A stretch of 64,000 nt of DNA, from contig NZ_PVUE01000017.1 in NCBI RefSeq assembly GCF_003003235.1, positions 47,647 through 111,646 of the forward strand. Direction: 5' to 3'. The position numbers were made by a program, and so were the translations under genes. Numbering within the stretch: position 1 is the stretch's first letter; the number at the start of each line of letters is the position of its first letter. Under the pieces are notes generated by a model that saw nothing but the letters and a program-made list of their open reading frames with translations, searched no databases and was not told the origin of the DNA. Origin of the DNA: Antricoccus suffuscus (lineage in GTDB: Bacteria; Actinomycetota; Actinomycetes; Mycobacteriales; Antricoccaceae). Shown here piece after piece: positions 53,359 through 62,859 of the stretch.

Positions 53359-54063
53359 ATGGTTAAACCGTCCCCCGCTACCGCCATCCCACTCGAATCG
53401 ACTTTGACGGCAAAAGGGCATCGCACCCGCCAGAGCCTGCTCGACGCGGCTCGCTCTGTCTTCGAGCGCGACGGCTTCCTCGAGGCACGCGTGTCGGACA
53501 TCACCACCGAGGCCGGCGTAGCCAACGGCACCTTCTACAAATACTTCGATTCCAAAACCGACATCTTCCGAGCCGTGATGGCAACCGTCACACCGCATAT
53601 CTACGACCGGCGCCGGCCGTCGAACCCCAACACCCGACTCACTCGGATCCAACGCATCGAGCGTGGCATCCGGCAGTACGTCACCTTCTACCAGAGCTCC
53701 GCGATGCTGATGATGCTGTACGACCAAGCCGCGACCTACGACCCGGAAATCCGTCAGCTTCGCAATACCGGCCGGAAACAGGCGCACGAGAAGATCCGCG
53801 AAAGCATCCAGTCGTGGCAGGCCGAGGGTGCGGTCGATCCCGAGATCGACGCAGACGGTGTCGCGAGTGCGTTGGTGTCGATGATCTCCCAACAGCTCCA
53901 CTACAACTACTTCATGAAGTATCCGAAGTACGGCGAAGAGCGGTTAGTCAAAAACCTCAAGCATGTCTGGGTTTCCGCGCTCGGTCTGAAGCCTGAGCCT
54001 GGAGATCTTAACGGTACGACGGTGAAGAAGCGCGCTGCTCCGCGAAAGAAGCGAACGAACTAG
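53359..54063 (+). CDS. TetR-family transcriptional regulator
   Basis: A 234-residue TetR regulator. The DNA-binding domain covers about residues 12-66: RQSLLDAARSVFERDGFLEA, the helix-turn-helix RVSDITTEAGVANGTFYKYF, then DSKTDIFRAVM. The C-terminal domain has the TetR_C AcrR-like look, and the last 30 residues are basic (KKRAAPRKKRTN). A GGAGG site sits 8 bases upstream of the ATG. The 176-base gap before it holds its promoter. It converges on an exported protein gene, so its target is not obvious. Confidence 0.92.
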   Translation: MVKPSPATAIPLESTLTAKGHRTRQSLLDAARSVFERDGFLEARVSDITTEAGVANGTFYKYFDSKTDIFRAVMATVTPHIYDRRRPSNPNTRLTRIQRIERGIRQYVTFYQSSAMLMMLYDQAATYDPEIRQLRNTGRKQAHEKIRESIQSWQAEGAVDPEIDADGVASALVSMISQQLHYNYFMKYPKYGEERLVKNLKHVWVSALGLKPEPGDLNGTTVKKRAAPRKKRTN

Positions 54064-54065
54064 CA

Positions 54066-55100
54066 CTACTTCGGCGGTGTGAGCCCGTCGGTCATTGCAC
54101 GCACTGCCTGCCGCTGCAGCAGGGCGCGTTTGGCCGGATCGCTCGCACCGGCCGGCGGATCGGCCGGTTCGACGATCGCGCTGGGGTCGGCGATGATCGC
54201 GCCAGTAACTTGGACCTTGACGTGCGTCGCCGCGGTCACCGACAGCCAAAGCTTGTCGTCGGCGTCCAAGGCGGTAACGGCGCCGGTACTGGATACGATC
54301 GCGTACGGCTTGCCATTGGCCGTTACCGCCGCTGGCAGGACACTGAACTGAGTGATGGCGAAATCGCCCGCAGAAGTCTGGTCGAGGTGTACGACGACGC
54401 TTCCGTCCGTGTCGCCACCGCTCGCGGTGACAATCGTGCTCAGCGCCGCGCGACCCGGCAGCGAATTGGTGTTGATCAAGGTGCGGGCGTCGATCCCGAT
54501 CCGCTGCCCCGGCACCAGGCGACCGGCCGTGTCGAAGGCGCCAAGCGTGTACGACGCGCGTTCGTCGGCCGTCAGCGTGGCTGAGTCGAACAGGACGCTC
54601 TTGGCAGGGTCAATCGACTGAAAGTAGTTGCTGAACGCGGCGGAGTGCACCTGCACCGGGGTAACGGCATCCGGCACGATGTCAGCGCCGTAGAAGAGCA
54701 TTCCGCCGGAGGCAGCCATATCACCCGAACGCATTCCCGTGACGTCGGGAACCTGGGGTCGGCTACCGCTGGGAACGGGGCTGGCCAGCTGGATTTGAGG
54801 AGCAATGATGTCAACGGCGTCGTTGGCCGGGCCGGATCGCGACTTCGAGTTTTCGATCCGCAGTGTTGATGCGTTGCTGGCCGACTTCAAAGCGGTCTGC
54901 GCGTCCAGCGCATCGGTGGTCCCGCCAACCTTCAGCCCGTCACCCGGCTTAGCCTCCGCCGTACCCACCATCGTTGGCACGACCAGCGCGCCGGCGGTCA
55001 GGCCCAGCGCGGTCGCGACACGTCGTACGGCGGTGCGCCTGCCGACGGTCTCGTCGTCGGCGGACGCATCGATACGCTCGCGGTCGTTCGACTCAGTCAC
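54066..55100 (-). CDS. exported hypothetical protein, probable Tat-type signal
   Basis: A 344-residue protein. After a 23-residue acidic start comes GRRTAVRRVATALGLTAG with paired arginines, a hydrophobic stretch and an AEAKPGD cleavage-like site, consistent with a Tat or Sec signal. The mature part is Ser/Thr/Ala-rich with beta-type repeats and no catalytic motif I recognise. The GTG start at 55100 is chosen over 55175 as it gives a normal signal peptide. It stands alone, converging on the TetR gene. Confidence 0.7.
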   Translation of the reverse strand: MTESNDRERIDASADDETVGRRTAVRRVATALGLTAGALVVPTMVGTAEAKPGDGLKVGGTTDALDAQTALKSASNASTLRIENSKSRSGPANDAVDIIAPQIQLASPVPSGSRPQVPDVTGMRSGDMAASGGMLFYGADIVPDAVTPVQVHSAAFSNYFQSIDPAKSVLFDSATLTADERASYTLGAFDTAGRLVPGQRIGIDARTLINTNSLPGRAALSTIVTASGGDTDGSVVVHLDQTSAGDFAITQFSVLPAAVTANGKPYAIVSSTGAVTALDADDKLWLSVTAATHVKVQVTGAIIADPSAIVEPADPPAGASDPAKRALLQRQAVRAMTDGLTPPK

Positions 55101-55317
55101 ATGACTTCTTTCTACGACGTTTATTACTGACGTCCGATGTTGCCGCCCCTGGGGTCGCCACACCGTCGCCGTCAACCAAATTCACCCATCAGCCGTCCGC
55201 CGCGGTGCGCCGCAGGCGAATCAGCAAAGCCTAGTGTAAACGGTCGGCACGGCGCTTAGACAGTATGTCTGTCAATCGACCCAGTTCAGACTATAGAAAA
55301 TTGACTTATCCACAGGG

Positions 55318-56931
55318 CTACCTGCGGCGCCGGCTCGTGCCGAACAGGCTCCGCGCGACGGCGCTGGCCGCGGTACGCATGAACTGCTTAACCGCGCCGT
55401 TGTCGAGGAACTTCTCGATCCCACTCTCTTCGTCCTTCTGCTTCGTCGTACGCGGCGTCGGCGTCGACTTGGTCGCCTTCTCAGGCGCGGGCGCCGAACT
55501 TTCCTCTCCGGCCCCTTGAGTGCGTTTTGCGAGCCGTTCGTACGCCGAGTCCCGGTCGATGCTGTCGGCGTACTTCGCGTGCAACGCGGATGACCCGATG
55601 AGCTGCTGAACGACGGACGGGCCGCAGGGCGACATCATCGAGCGTGGCGCGGGCAGCCGAGTCCAGGCAACCGGTGTCGGAGCGCCGCGTTCGCTCATTA
55701 CCGTCACGATCGCCTCGCCGGTGCCAAGCTGAGTGAGCACCTGCTCAAGGTCATAATGCTCGGTCTTCGGGTAGGTCCTGACCGTCTTCGACAGCGCGGT
55801 CGCGTCCTCGGGCGTGAAGGCGCGCAGCGCGTGCTGGACACGGTTACCCATCTGCGCGAGCACGTCGCTCGGGACGTCGGTCGGACGCTGCGTCACGAAG
55901 AACACGCCCACGCCCTTGGAACGCACAAGACGTACCGTCTGCGTCACCGCGTCGAGGAATGCCTTCGACGCGCCGTTGAACAGCAGGTGTGCCTCGTCGA
56001 AGAAGAACACCAGCTTCGGTTTGTCCGCATCTCCGACCTCGGGTAGATCGTGGTAAAGGTCGGCGAGGAGCCACATCAGGAACGTCGAGAACAGCGCGGG
56101 GCGGTCCTGCACCTTGGACAACTCGATGAGGCTCACGATCCCGCGACCGTCGTCGGTCACGCGCATCAAGTCATGAGTGTCGAACTCAGGCTCGCCGAAG
56201 AACTCATCCATGCCCTGCGCCTGCAGTCCGGTCACCTCGCGCAGGATCACACCCGCGGTCGCCTTTGACACACCGCCGATCTGGTCAAGTTCACCCTTGC
56301 CGTCATCCGAGGTGAGGTAGCTGATTACGGCTCGCAGATCCTTCAGGTCCAACAGTGGCAGGCCTTTGGTATCGGCCCAGTGGAACATCAGCTGCAACGA
56401 GGATTCCTGGGTCTCGTTGAGGCCCATCACCTTCGACAGCAGCAGCGGGCCGAACGCCGTAACTGTCGCGCGCAGCGGCGTACCGGACTCCTTGTCCCCT
56501 CCGAGCGAGAAGAACTCGACCGGGTACGCAGTCGCCGCCCAGTCGTCGTGCACCTGCTTGCTGCGCTCATCAACCTTCGCGTTAGCTTCCCCTGCGGCCG
56601 CAAGGCCCGACAGGTCCGACTTGATGTCCGCGGCGAAGACCGGTACGCCGTTCGCGGACAGCTGCTCTGCTATTAGTTGCAGCGTCTTGGTTTTTCCGGT
56701 GCCGGTGGCACCCGCGATCAGCCCGTGCCGATTCATCATCGACAGCGGGATCGTGATCTGGGCATCGCCGAAGACCGTGCCGTCGTGGATGACCGCGCCG
56801 AGTTTCAGCGCCGCGCCATCGGACTTGTAGCCGGCCGCGATCTCGGTTGCCGCGGCGTCGGCCGACGGGGCCGCGCTCGGTGCGGACTGTGTTTCAGGGG
56901 TAGGTTCGGCTGGTGTCGTCGGCTCTGTCAT
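55318..56931 (-). CDS. HerA-like ATPase, DUF853 family
   Basis: A 537-residue soluble P-loop ATPase of the HerA/DUF853 type. Walker A is IAGATGTGKTKTLQLIAEQL, and Walker B is KLVFFFDEAHLLFNGASKAF. A sensor-like FVTQRPTDVPSDVLAQMGNR and an arginine-finger-like segment follow. The N-terminal 45 residues and the 60-residue C-terminal tail (PAPEKATKSTPTPRTTKQKD) are disordered. HerA relatives pump DNA with NurA nucleases in archaea; the bacterial DUF853 role is unsettled and no nuclease gene is adjacent. Confidence 0.9.
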   Translation of the reverse strand: MTEPTTPAEPTPETQSAPSAAPSADAAATEIAAGYKSDGAALKLGAVIHDGTVFGDAQITIPLSMMNRHGLIAGATGTGKTKTLQLIAEQLSANGVPVFAADIKSDLSGLAAAGEANAKVDERSKQVHDDWAATAYPVEFFSLGGDKESGTPLRATVTAFGPLLLSKVMGLNETQESSLQLMFHWADTKGLPLLDLKDLRAVISYLTSDDGKGELDQIGGVSKATAGVILREVTGLQAQGMDEFFGEPEFDTHDLMRVTDDGRGIVSLIELSKVQDRPALFSTFLMWLLADLYHDLPEVGDADKPKLVFFFDEAHLLFNGASKAFLDAVTQTVRLVRSKGVGVFFVTQRPTDVPSDVLAQMGNRVQHALRAFTPEDATALSKTVRTYPKTEHYDLEQVLTQLGTGEAIVTVMSERGAPTPVAWTRLPAPRSMMSPCGPSVVQQLIGSSALHAKYADSIDRDSAYERLAKRTQGAGEESSAPAPEKATKSTPTPRTTKQKDEESGIEKFLDNGAVKQFMRTAASAVARSLFGTSRRRR

Positions 56932-57009
56932 TGCATGGCTCCCAGGGTGCGATCAGACGTCGCCGGGTGGGGCGACACAGCCTTAGCCTAACGACTTAGG
57001 CTTCAGCCC

Positions 57010-57639
57010 ATGACTGATCGCGAAAAAACCGACGTGCTGGTGTGGATCGACTGCGAAATGACGGGCCTGTCGCTGGCCACGGACGCGCTCATTGAGGTGG
57101 CGGCGGTCGTAACCGACGGCGATCTCAACGTACTCGATGAAGGCATCGACATCGTCATTCACGCCACCGACGAACAGCTTGCGAAGATGCCCGAGGTCGT
57201 CGTCGAGATGCACAAGTCCAGCGGCCTGACCGAAGAGGTGCGAGCGTCGACGATCTCGATGGCCGATGCGCAGCAGCAGGTCGTGGACTACCTCTCCAGG
57301 TGGATCACGACACCTGGTACATCTCCGCTGTGCGGTAACTCGATCGCGGTCGATCGAGGTTTCATCGCTCGTGACATGCCCGACGTCGACGCGCTGCTGC
57401 ACTACCGGATGATCGACGTGTCGTCGATCAAGGAGTTGACCCGCCGCTGGTTCCCACGCGCGTACTACAACCAGCCGGAGAAAGGCCTCGCGCACCGCGC
57501 GCTTGCCGACATCCTCGAGTCGATCACCGAGCTGCGCTACTACCGGGCAAGCGTCTTTGTGGCGGACCCTGGACCAACCTCCGATGAGGCGAAGGCGGCC
57601 TCCGATGCGACTCCCCGAGCGGTGACGCCGGGCGCCTAG
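57010..57639 (+). CDS. orn: oligoribonuclease
   Basis: A 209-residue DEDDh 3'-5' exonuclease. The metal ligands are in [22 protein letters not shown], then [18 protein letters not shown], and late [15 protein letters not shown]. Orn degrades nano-RNAs and linear dinucleotides such as pGpG. The C-terminus has a 25-residue disordered extension. tRNA-His lies 86 bases downstream on the same strand, a neighbourhood common in actinobacteria. Confidence 0.97.
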   Translation: MTDREKTDVLVWIDCEMTGLSLATDALIEVAAVVTDGDLNVLDEGIDIVIHATDEQLAKMPEVVVEMHKSSGLTEEVRASTISMADAQQQVVDYLSRWITTPGTSPLCGNSIAVDRGFIARDMPDVDALLHYRMIDVSSIKELTRRWFPRAYYNQPEKGLAHRALADILESITELRYYRASVFVADPGPTSDEAKAASDATPRAVTPGA

Positions 57640-57725
57640 CGTGATCGGTCGATCCCCTTGTACGCCGCGGGGTACCGATCGGCTATCCTTTGTCGTCGTC
57701 GTATGGCCTAGCCGTTCGACACGAT

Positions 57726-57802
57726 GGTGGGTGTAGCTCAGTTGGTAGAGCGCTGCGTTGTGGTCGCAGATGTCGCGGGTTCGAATCCCGTCACTCACCC
57801 CA
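57726..57802 (+). tRNA. tRNA-His (anticodon GTG)
   Basis: The extra G at -1 (57726) pairs with the discriminator C (57799), diagnostic of tRNA-His. The acceptor stem is GTGGGTG/CACTCAC with one wobble. The anticodon loop TTGTGGT sits between CTGCG and CGCAG. The T arm is CGGGTTCGAATCCCG, and CCA is encoded at 57800-57802. Confidence 0.97.
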
Positions 57803-57886
57803 AGTCTTCATGCGTAACGTCATAGGCATCGGTTGTTATGACGCTCAGTCCCGATGACGTTATCCAGCCGGGGTCTGGAGAAGAGA

Positions 57887-58846
57887 ATGTTGCGCTGTGT
57901 GGTTCTCGATGACTATCAAACTGTGGCGACCGGCTATCCCGAGTGGGCGGCGTACGCCGATGCACTGTCCGTCGATGCGCTAAGTGATCACATCAGCGAT
58001 ACGGACGAACTCGTCGCCCGCATCGGTGAGTACGACGTAGTCGTGGCAATGCGCGAGCGCACCGAAATCAACCGCTCGCTTCTCGAGCGCCTGCCGCGGC
58101 TAAAACTCATCGTCACGACCGGCATGCGTAACGCCTCCATCGATGTCACTGCGGCGGCAGAGCTCGGGATCACGGTGTGCGGCACCGAGTCGGCAACCGC
58201 GCCCACGGTCGAGCTCACCTGGGCGCTGATCCTCGGGCTGGCCCGCCGCATCGTGGCCGAGAACAACGCTCTGCGCTCCGGCGGCCCGTGGCAATCGACT
58301 CTCGGCGTAGATCTGCACGGCCGCACTCTAGGCGTAATAGGGCTCGGGCGACTCGGATCACGAGTCGCACGGGTCGGTACGGCGTTCGGAATGCAGACTG
58401 TTGCCTGGAGCCAGAACCTCACCGCGGACGCCGCCGCCGCGAGCGGTGCCCGTCTGGCCAGTTCACTCGACGAACTACTCGCAGTGAGCGACGTCGCGAC
58501 GATCCATCTGAAGCTGAGTGACCGGACCCGCGGTCTACTTGGCGCGCAGCAGCTTGGCGCCATGAAACCGTCGGCGCTACTGGTCAATACGTCTCGAGCA
58601 CCCATCATCGACCAGGCGGCCCTGCGCGATACTTTGGCTCACGAGCGGCTAGGCGGCGTTGCCCTCGACGTATTCGACGTCGAGCCACTACCCGCAGACG
58701 ACTATCTGCGGACCGCACCGCGACTGCTCGCGACGCCACATCTCGGATACGTCACCGAAGAGAACTACGGAACGTACTTCTTCCCGCAGGCCGTGGAGGA
58801 CATCGCCGCATTCGCTGCCGGCAAGGCGATCCGCGTCATCGGTTAG
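57887..58846 (+). CDS. D-2-hydroxyacid dehydrogenase family protein
   Basis: A 319-residue NAD-dependent 2-hydroxyacid dehydrogenase. The Rossmann motif is RTLGVIGLGRLGSRVARVG. The substrate-binding Arg is in the ALLVNTSRAPIIDQAAL region, and HERLGGVALDVFDVEPLP is the signature segment. The catalytic His appears in LLATPHLGYVTEENYG. The start is ATG 57887 with a GGAG site 6 bases upstream. Substrate is unknown; it could reduce glyoxylate, hydroxypyruvate or a related 2-ketoacid. Confidence 0.9.
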   Translation: MLRCVVLDDYQTVATGYPEWAAYADALSVDALSDHISDTDELVARIGEYDVVVAMRERTEINRSLLERLPRLKLIVTTGMRNASIDVTAAAELGITVCGTESATAPTVELTWALILGLARRIVAENNALRSGGPWQSTLGVDLHGRTLGVIGLGRLGSRVARVGTAFGMQTVAWSQNLTADAAAASGARLASSLDELLAVSDVATIHLKLSDRTRGLLGAQQLGAMKPSALLVNTSRAPIIDQAALRDTLAHERLGGVALDVFDVEPLPADDYLRTAPRLLATPHLGYVTEENYGTYFFPQAVEDIAAFAAGKAIRVIG

Positions 58847-58909
58847 CGTCCGAGGTGCCTCACACCGTCAACACGCCAGTTCGTCCTCAACCCGGCTAGA
58901 GTTTCGACC

Positions 58910-60526
58910 ATGATCCGCAGATCCATCTTGACCGCGTTAGCAGCCCTTTCCGTGCTATTCGTCCTGCTCGCTGTGCTTGTCGGAGTGTGGTGGTGGATTG
59001 CCGCCGGAATCTTGCTTGCGCTTCTGCTGCTCGGTATTTGGGATGTGCTTCAACACCATCACTCGGTGTTGCGCAACTACCCGGTGCTCGGCCATCTGCG
59101 ATACATGCTCGAGAAAATCCGCCCCGAGATGCAGCAGTATTTCATCGAACGCAACGTCGACGGGCGCCCGTTCGACCGCGACACCCGCACGCTGATCTAC
59201 GAAAGAGCGAAAGGCATCGCCGGAGAGAAAGCGTTCGGCACCGAGCGCGACGTCAACGAGGTCGGCTACGAATATCTCATCCACTCCACCACACCGATTC
59301 GCAAACCAAGTGAACCGGCACGGGTGCGCATCGGAAGTGACCAATGCGCGCGTCCCTATGACATGGCGATGCTCAACGTCTCAGCGATGAGCTTCGGTGC
59401 GCTGTCGGCGAACGCGGTTCGCGCGATGAACAAAGGTGCGGCGATCGGCGGCTTCGCGCAGGACACTGGAGAAGGCGGGCTGACGAAGTACCACCTCGAG
59501 CACGGTGGCGACCTGGTGTGGGAGATCGGCAGCGGCTACTTCGGCACACGCACCAAGGACGGCCACTTCGACCCCGGAATTTTTGCCGACAAGTCCGCAC
59601 ACGACTCCATCAAATGCGTATCGCTCAAACTCAGCCAGGGCGCCAAGCCTGGGATCGGTGGTGTCCTTCCGGCCGGGAAGGTCAGTCCCGAAATCGCCGA
59701 CGCGCGAGGAGTGCCGGTCGGCGAAAAATGCGTCAGCCCGGCCAATCACTCGGTGTTCTCTACCCCGCGGGAGCTCGTACAGTTCCTCGCCCGAATGCGC
59801 GAGCTTTCCGGCGGTAAGCCAGTGGGATTCAAACTGTGTGTAGGCAGCCGAGTCGAGTTCCTCGCCATCTGCAAGGCCATCCGTACCGAGGGAATCACGC
59901 CCGATTTCATCCTTATCGACGGCTCCGAAGGCGGCACTGGAGCGGCGCCTCTGGAGTTCGAGGACCATGTCGGCACACCGCTCACTGAGGGCCTCATGAC
60001 CGCACACAACGCGCTCGTCGGATGCGGTCTGCGCGACCAAATCAAAATCGGCGCGGCAGGCAAAATCGCGTCCGGTTCGGACATCGTCAAGCGCCTGATC
60101 CAAGGCGCCGACTACACCAATGCGGCACGAGCCATGATGATGGCAACTGGCTGCATCCAGTCACAGCGGTGTCACACCAACCATTGCCCAGTCGGGGTCG
60201 CGACCCAGGACCCCAAGCGTGCTGCCGCGCTCAACGTCGAGGACAAGAGTGCCCGAGTGGCCAGGTTCCAGGACTCGACCGTCGACGAAGCCATGCGACT
60301 CATGGCGTCAATGGGCGCTCATCAATCCGCCCAACTGTCACCGGACATGCTCCGGCGCCGGGTCACGCACACCGATACACGCGCATATAGCGAGCTTTAC
60401 GAATGGCTACGCCCGGGCCAGCTGCTCGCAGAACCACCCGAGTCGTGGGCCCGCGACTGGCACAACGCGAGCCCGGACACCTTCGTCGTACCGCATTTCT
60501 CGGTGCGCTCGGACGCGTCTCGATAA
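58910..60526 (+). CDS. FMN-binding glutamate-synthase-like protein, membrane-anchored
   Basis: A 538-residue protein. The N-terminus has two membrane helices (SILTALAALSVLFVLLAVLV and WWIAAGILLALLLLGIW). The rest is the FMN-binding central domain of glutamate synthase: MLNVSAMSFGALSANAVRAMN, GTGAAPLEFEDHVG, and a cysteine cluster CIQSQRCHTNHCPVGVATQDP like the 3Fe-4S loop of GltB. The glutaminase and GltD parts are absent, so it is a stand-alone GltS-domain oxidoreductase of unknown substrate. It lies 50 bases upstream of a pyruvate oxidase gene on the same strand. Confidence 0.85.
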   Translation: MIRRSILTALAALSVLFVLLAVLVGVWWWIAAGILLALLLLGIWDVLQHHHSVLRNYPVLGHLRYMLEKIRPEMQQYFIERNVDGRPFDRDTRTLIYERAKGIAGEKAFGTERDVNEVGYEYLIHSTTPIRKPSEPARVRIGSDQCARPYDMAMLNVSAMSFGALSANAVRAMNKGAAIGGFAQDTGEGGLTKYHLEHGGDLVWEIGSGYFGTRTKDGHFDPGIFADKSAHDSIKCVSLKLSQGAKPGIGGVLPAGKVSPEIADARGVPVGEKCVSPANHSVFSTPRELVQFLARMRELSGGKPVGFKLCVGSRVEFLAICKAIRTEGITPDFILIDGSEGGTGAAPLEFEDHVGTPLTEGLMTAHNALVGCGLRDQIKIGAAGKIASGSDIVKRLIQGADYTNAARAMMMATGCIQSQRCHTNHCPVGVATQDPKRAAALNVEDKSARVARFQDSTVDEAMRLMASMGAHQSAQLSPDMLRRRVTHTDTRAYSELYEWLRPGQLLAEPPESWARDWHNASPDTFVVPHFSVRSDASR

Positions 60527-60576
60527 CTCGGCAAGTACGGCCCACCGGAAAAGACGTCACCAAGGAGGCAACGCAT

Positions 60577-62304
60577 ATGACCACAGTCGCAGAGCACATC
60601 ATCGATTCCCTGGCGGATCTCGGCGTCACGTCGGTGTGGGGTGTTGTCGGCGACGCGCTCAACCCCGTCACAGACGCAATCCGCAAAGAGGATCGCATCG
60701 ACTGGATTGGCGTGCGTCACGAAGAGGTCGCTGCGTTCGCGGCCGGATCGCAGGCGCAGCTGTCCGGCAATATCGGGGTATGCATGGGTACCGTCGGGCC
60801 CGGATCGATTCACCTGCTCAACGGCTTGTACGACGCGAAGAAGTCACACGCGCCGGTCCTCGCGATCTGCGGACAAGTGCCCTCCGCCGAGATCGGCACC
60901 GACTTCTTCCAAGAGGTCAACAATGACGCGCTTTTCGCCGACGTGTCGGTTTTCGCTCGCACCCTGACCAGCCCAGAACAGCTTCCGTACGTGCTGGAGC
61001 AGGCGGTCAACGCGGCAATCCAGCTAGGTGGGGTCGCGGTGCTTACCTTGCCCGGCGACATCGGCGGGCTCGACGTACCCAGCGACACCCGAGCCCGATT
61101 CATCGAAAGATCGCGAGCCGGCGTACCGGCGACCGAACAACTCGACCAGGCCGCGGAGCTGCTGAACGACGCCAAGCGGGTGACGCTGCTAGCCGGAATG
61201 GGCGCCCGCGAGTCACGCGCCGAACTGCTGCAGCTCGCCGCAAGTCTGCAGGCGCCGATGGTCCTGACTATCAAAGGCAAAGAGGGTCTGGAAGGCGACA
61301 ATGAGTTCCAGGTCGGCCAGTCCGGACTGATCGGCAACCCGGCGGCACAGCATGCCTTCGACGAGTGCGATGTGCTTTTCATGATCGGTACCGACTTCCC
61401 CTACCGCGAGTGGTACCCAGAAGGAAAGACGGTTATCCAGCTCGACGCGCGTGGTGAGCACATCGGACGGCGCACCCACGTGGATCTGTCGCTCGTTGGC
61501 GACGCCGGGAGCACACTTCGCGCCCTGCTCCCGCGACTGACCGCGAAACCCTCGGATAAGCATCTCGCGAAGTCCAGAGAGAAGTACGTCGAGTGGCTGG
61601 ATCGGCAAAAGGCGCTCGCCGACCCGGAGTTCGACCGCAAAGGGCTCGGCGTCATTCGTCGGCACTTCGATAACACCAGCAACGCGATCCGCCCCGAACT
61701 CGTGGCGGCCGTCGTCGATCGACACGCCGCAAACGACGCGATATTCACATCTGACACCGGAATGTCGACCGTCTGGCTTTCACGCCTTTTAGAACTGCGC
61801 GGATCACGCAAGTTGGTTGGCTCGTTCAACCTCGGCTCGATGGCCAACGCCATGCCGCAGGCGCTCGGCGCCGCCCAGCTATACGGGGACCGCCAAGTGA
61901 TCGCCTTCTGCGGTGACGGCGGACTGACCATGCTGCTCGGCGACCTGATCACGGCCGTGACCTACAAACTGCCGGTCAAGCTGATCGTGTTCAACAACGG
62001 CCGGCTCGGTATGGTCAAACTCGAACAGGAGCAAGGCGGGCTTGCCGAGTTTGGCACGATCCTGCACAACCCGGTCATCGCGGACGTCGCCACCGCGTGT
62101 GGTCTGCACGGCATCCGAGTCGAGGATCCGGAGAAGGTCGAGGCAGCAATCACCGAGGCGCTCGCTCACGACGGACCCGTGCTGGTTGACATCGTCACGA
62201 ATCCCGAGGAGATCTCCCTGCCGCCGAAGGTAAAACTTAGCCAGGGCTGGGGTTTCGCGATCGCAAAGTCCAAGGAGATCCTGCAGAGCAGAGGCGCCGA
62301 CTAG
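60577..62304 (+). CDS. poxB: thiamine pyrophosphate-dependent pyruvate dehydrogenase (quinone), PoxB type
   Basis: A 575-residue ThDP enzyme. The N-terminal PYR domain has VWGVVGDALNPVTDAIRKED and the catalytic Glu in GVRHEEVAAFAA. The middle domain binds FAD in this family. The PP domain has the ThDP motif CGDGGLTMLLGDLITAV followed by LIVFNN. Family PoxB oxidises pyruvate to acetate and passes electrons to menaquinone at the membrane. The ATG at 60577 has an excellent AAGGAGG site. The frame is open upstream over the end of the GltS-like gene, but that part is not conserved. Confidence 0.93.
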   Translation: MTTVAEHIIDSLADLGVTSVWGVVGDALNPVTDAIRKEDRIDWIGVRHEEVAAFAAGSQAQLSGNIGVCMGTVGPGSIHLLNGLYDAKKSHAPVLAICGQVPSAEIGTDFFQEVNNDALFADVSVFARTLTSPEQLPYVLEQAVNAAIQLGGVAVLTLPGDIGGLDVPSDTRARFIERSRAGVPATEQLDQAAELLNDAKRVTLLAGMGARESRAELLQLAASLQAPMVLTIKGKEGLEGDNEFQVGQSGLIGNPAAQHAFDECDVLFMIGTDFPYREWYPEGKTVIQLDARGEHIGRRTHVDLSLVGDAGSTLRALLPRLTAKPSDKHLAKSREKYVEWLDRQKALADPEFDRKGLGVIRRHFDNTSNAIRPELVAAVVDRHAANDAIFTSDTGMSTVWLSRLLELRGSRKLVGSFNLGSMANAMPQALGAAQLYGDRQVIAFCGDGGLTMLLGDLITAVTYKLPVKLIVFNNGRLGMVKLEQEQGGLAEFGTILHNPVIADVATACGLHGIRVEDPEKVEAAITEALAHDGPVLVDIVTNPEEISLPPKVKLSQGWGFAIAKSKEILQSRGAD

Positions 62305-62332
62305 GCCCAATGCCCTGAGGCCCCGGGAAACA

Positions 62333-62830
62333 CTAACCGACCTGGCGTATTCGGGTGTCGAAGCGCGTATGCACGTCCAGCCGAGAAATCAGCCAGTTGC
62401 CGTCCTCGCAGCGGTACTCGTGGCGATAGACCGCGGCAATCATCATTGCCTCGTCGTCGCGTTCACTGAGAGGATCGGCCGCCAGTTTCATGAACACAAT
62501 CGTGTTCCAGCGTCCGGTCGCCTCCTTACCGGGTACGACGATGTCTATCTGCGGCGACATAGCAATGTGGTGCGACAACGGTATTCGCGCAGAGGCTCCG
62601 CTGAAGTGTCTTATGATTGCCGCGCGGCCCTCGTACACACCAAAGTCTGACGTGCCGCTCTCAGAGCTCGCCGCCCACACGGCGTCCTCGGTGAACAGCG
62701 GGCCGAGCAGCTCGGGGTTGTAGCCTTCGTCGCACGCGTCTGCGTACGTCCGAAAAAGCCGCTCGATCCTCGCCTTGTCTTCGAACTCCCGCACAATGCG
62801 CTCGTAGTCGTGTCGTTCAGGTCCGTCCAT
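62333..62830 (-). CDS. nuclear-transport-factor-2-fold / SnoaL-like protein
   Basis: A 165-residue alpha+beta cone protein. The segment KARIERLFRTYADACDEGYN, followed by PELLGPLFTEDAVWAA, has the NTF2/SnoaL layout, then YEGRAAIIRHFSGASARIPL and a final FDTRIRQVG strand. Family members include ring-hydroxylating dioxygenase beta-like subunits, isomerases and cyclases, usually acting on small aromatic or steroid-like ligands. Single-gene copies are often of unknown function. The ATG at 62830 has an AAAGGAG site. It converges on poxB. Confidence 0.8.
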   Translation of the reverse strand: MDGPERHDYERIVREFEDKARIERLFRTYADACDEGYNPELLGPLFTEDAVWAASSESGTSDFGVYEGRAAIIRHFSGASARIPLSHHIAMSPQIDIVVPGKEATGRWNTIVFMKLAADPLSERDDEAMMIAAVYRHEYRCEDGNWLISRLDVHTRFDTRIRQVG

Positions 62831-62859
62831 TGGCTGGCTCCTTTCGGTACAGAACCGGG

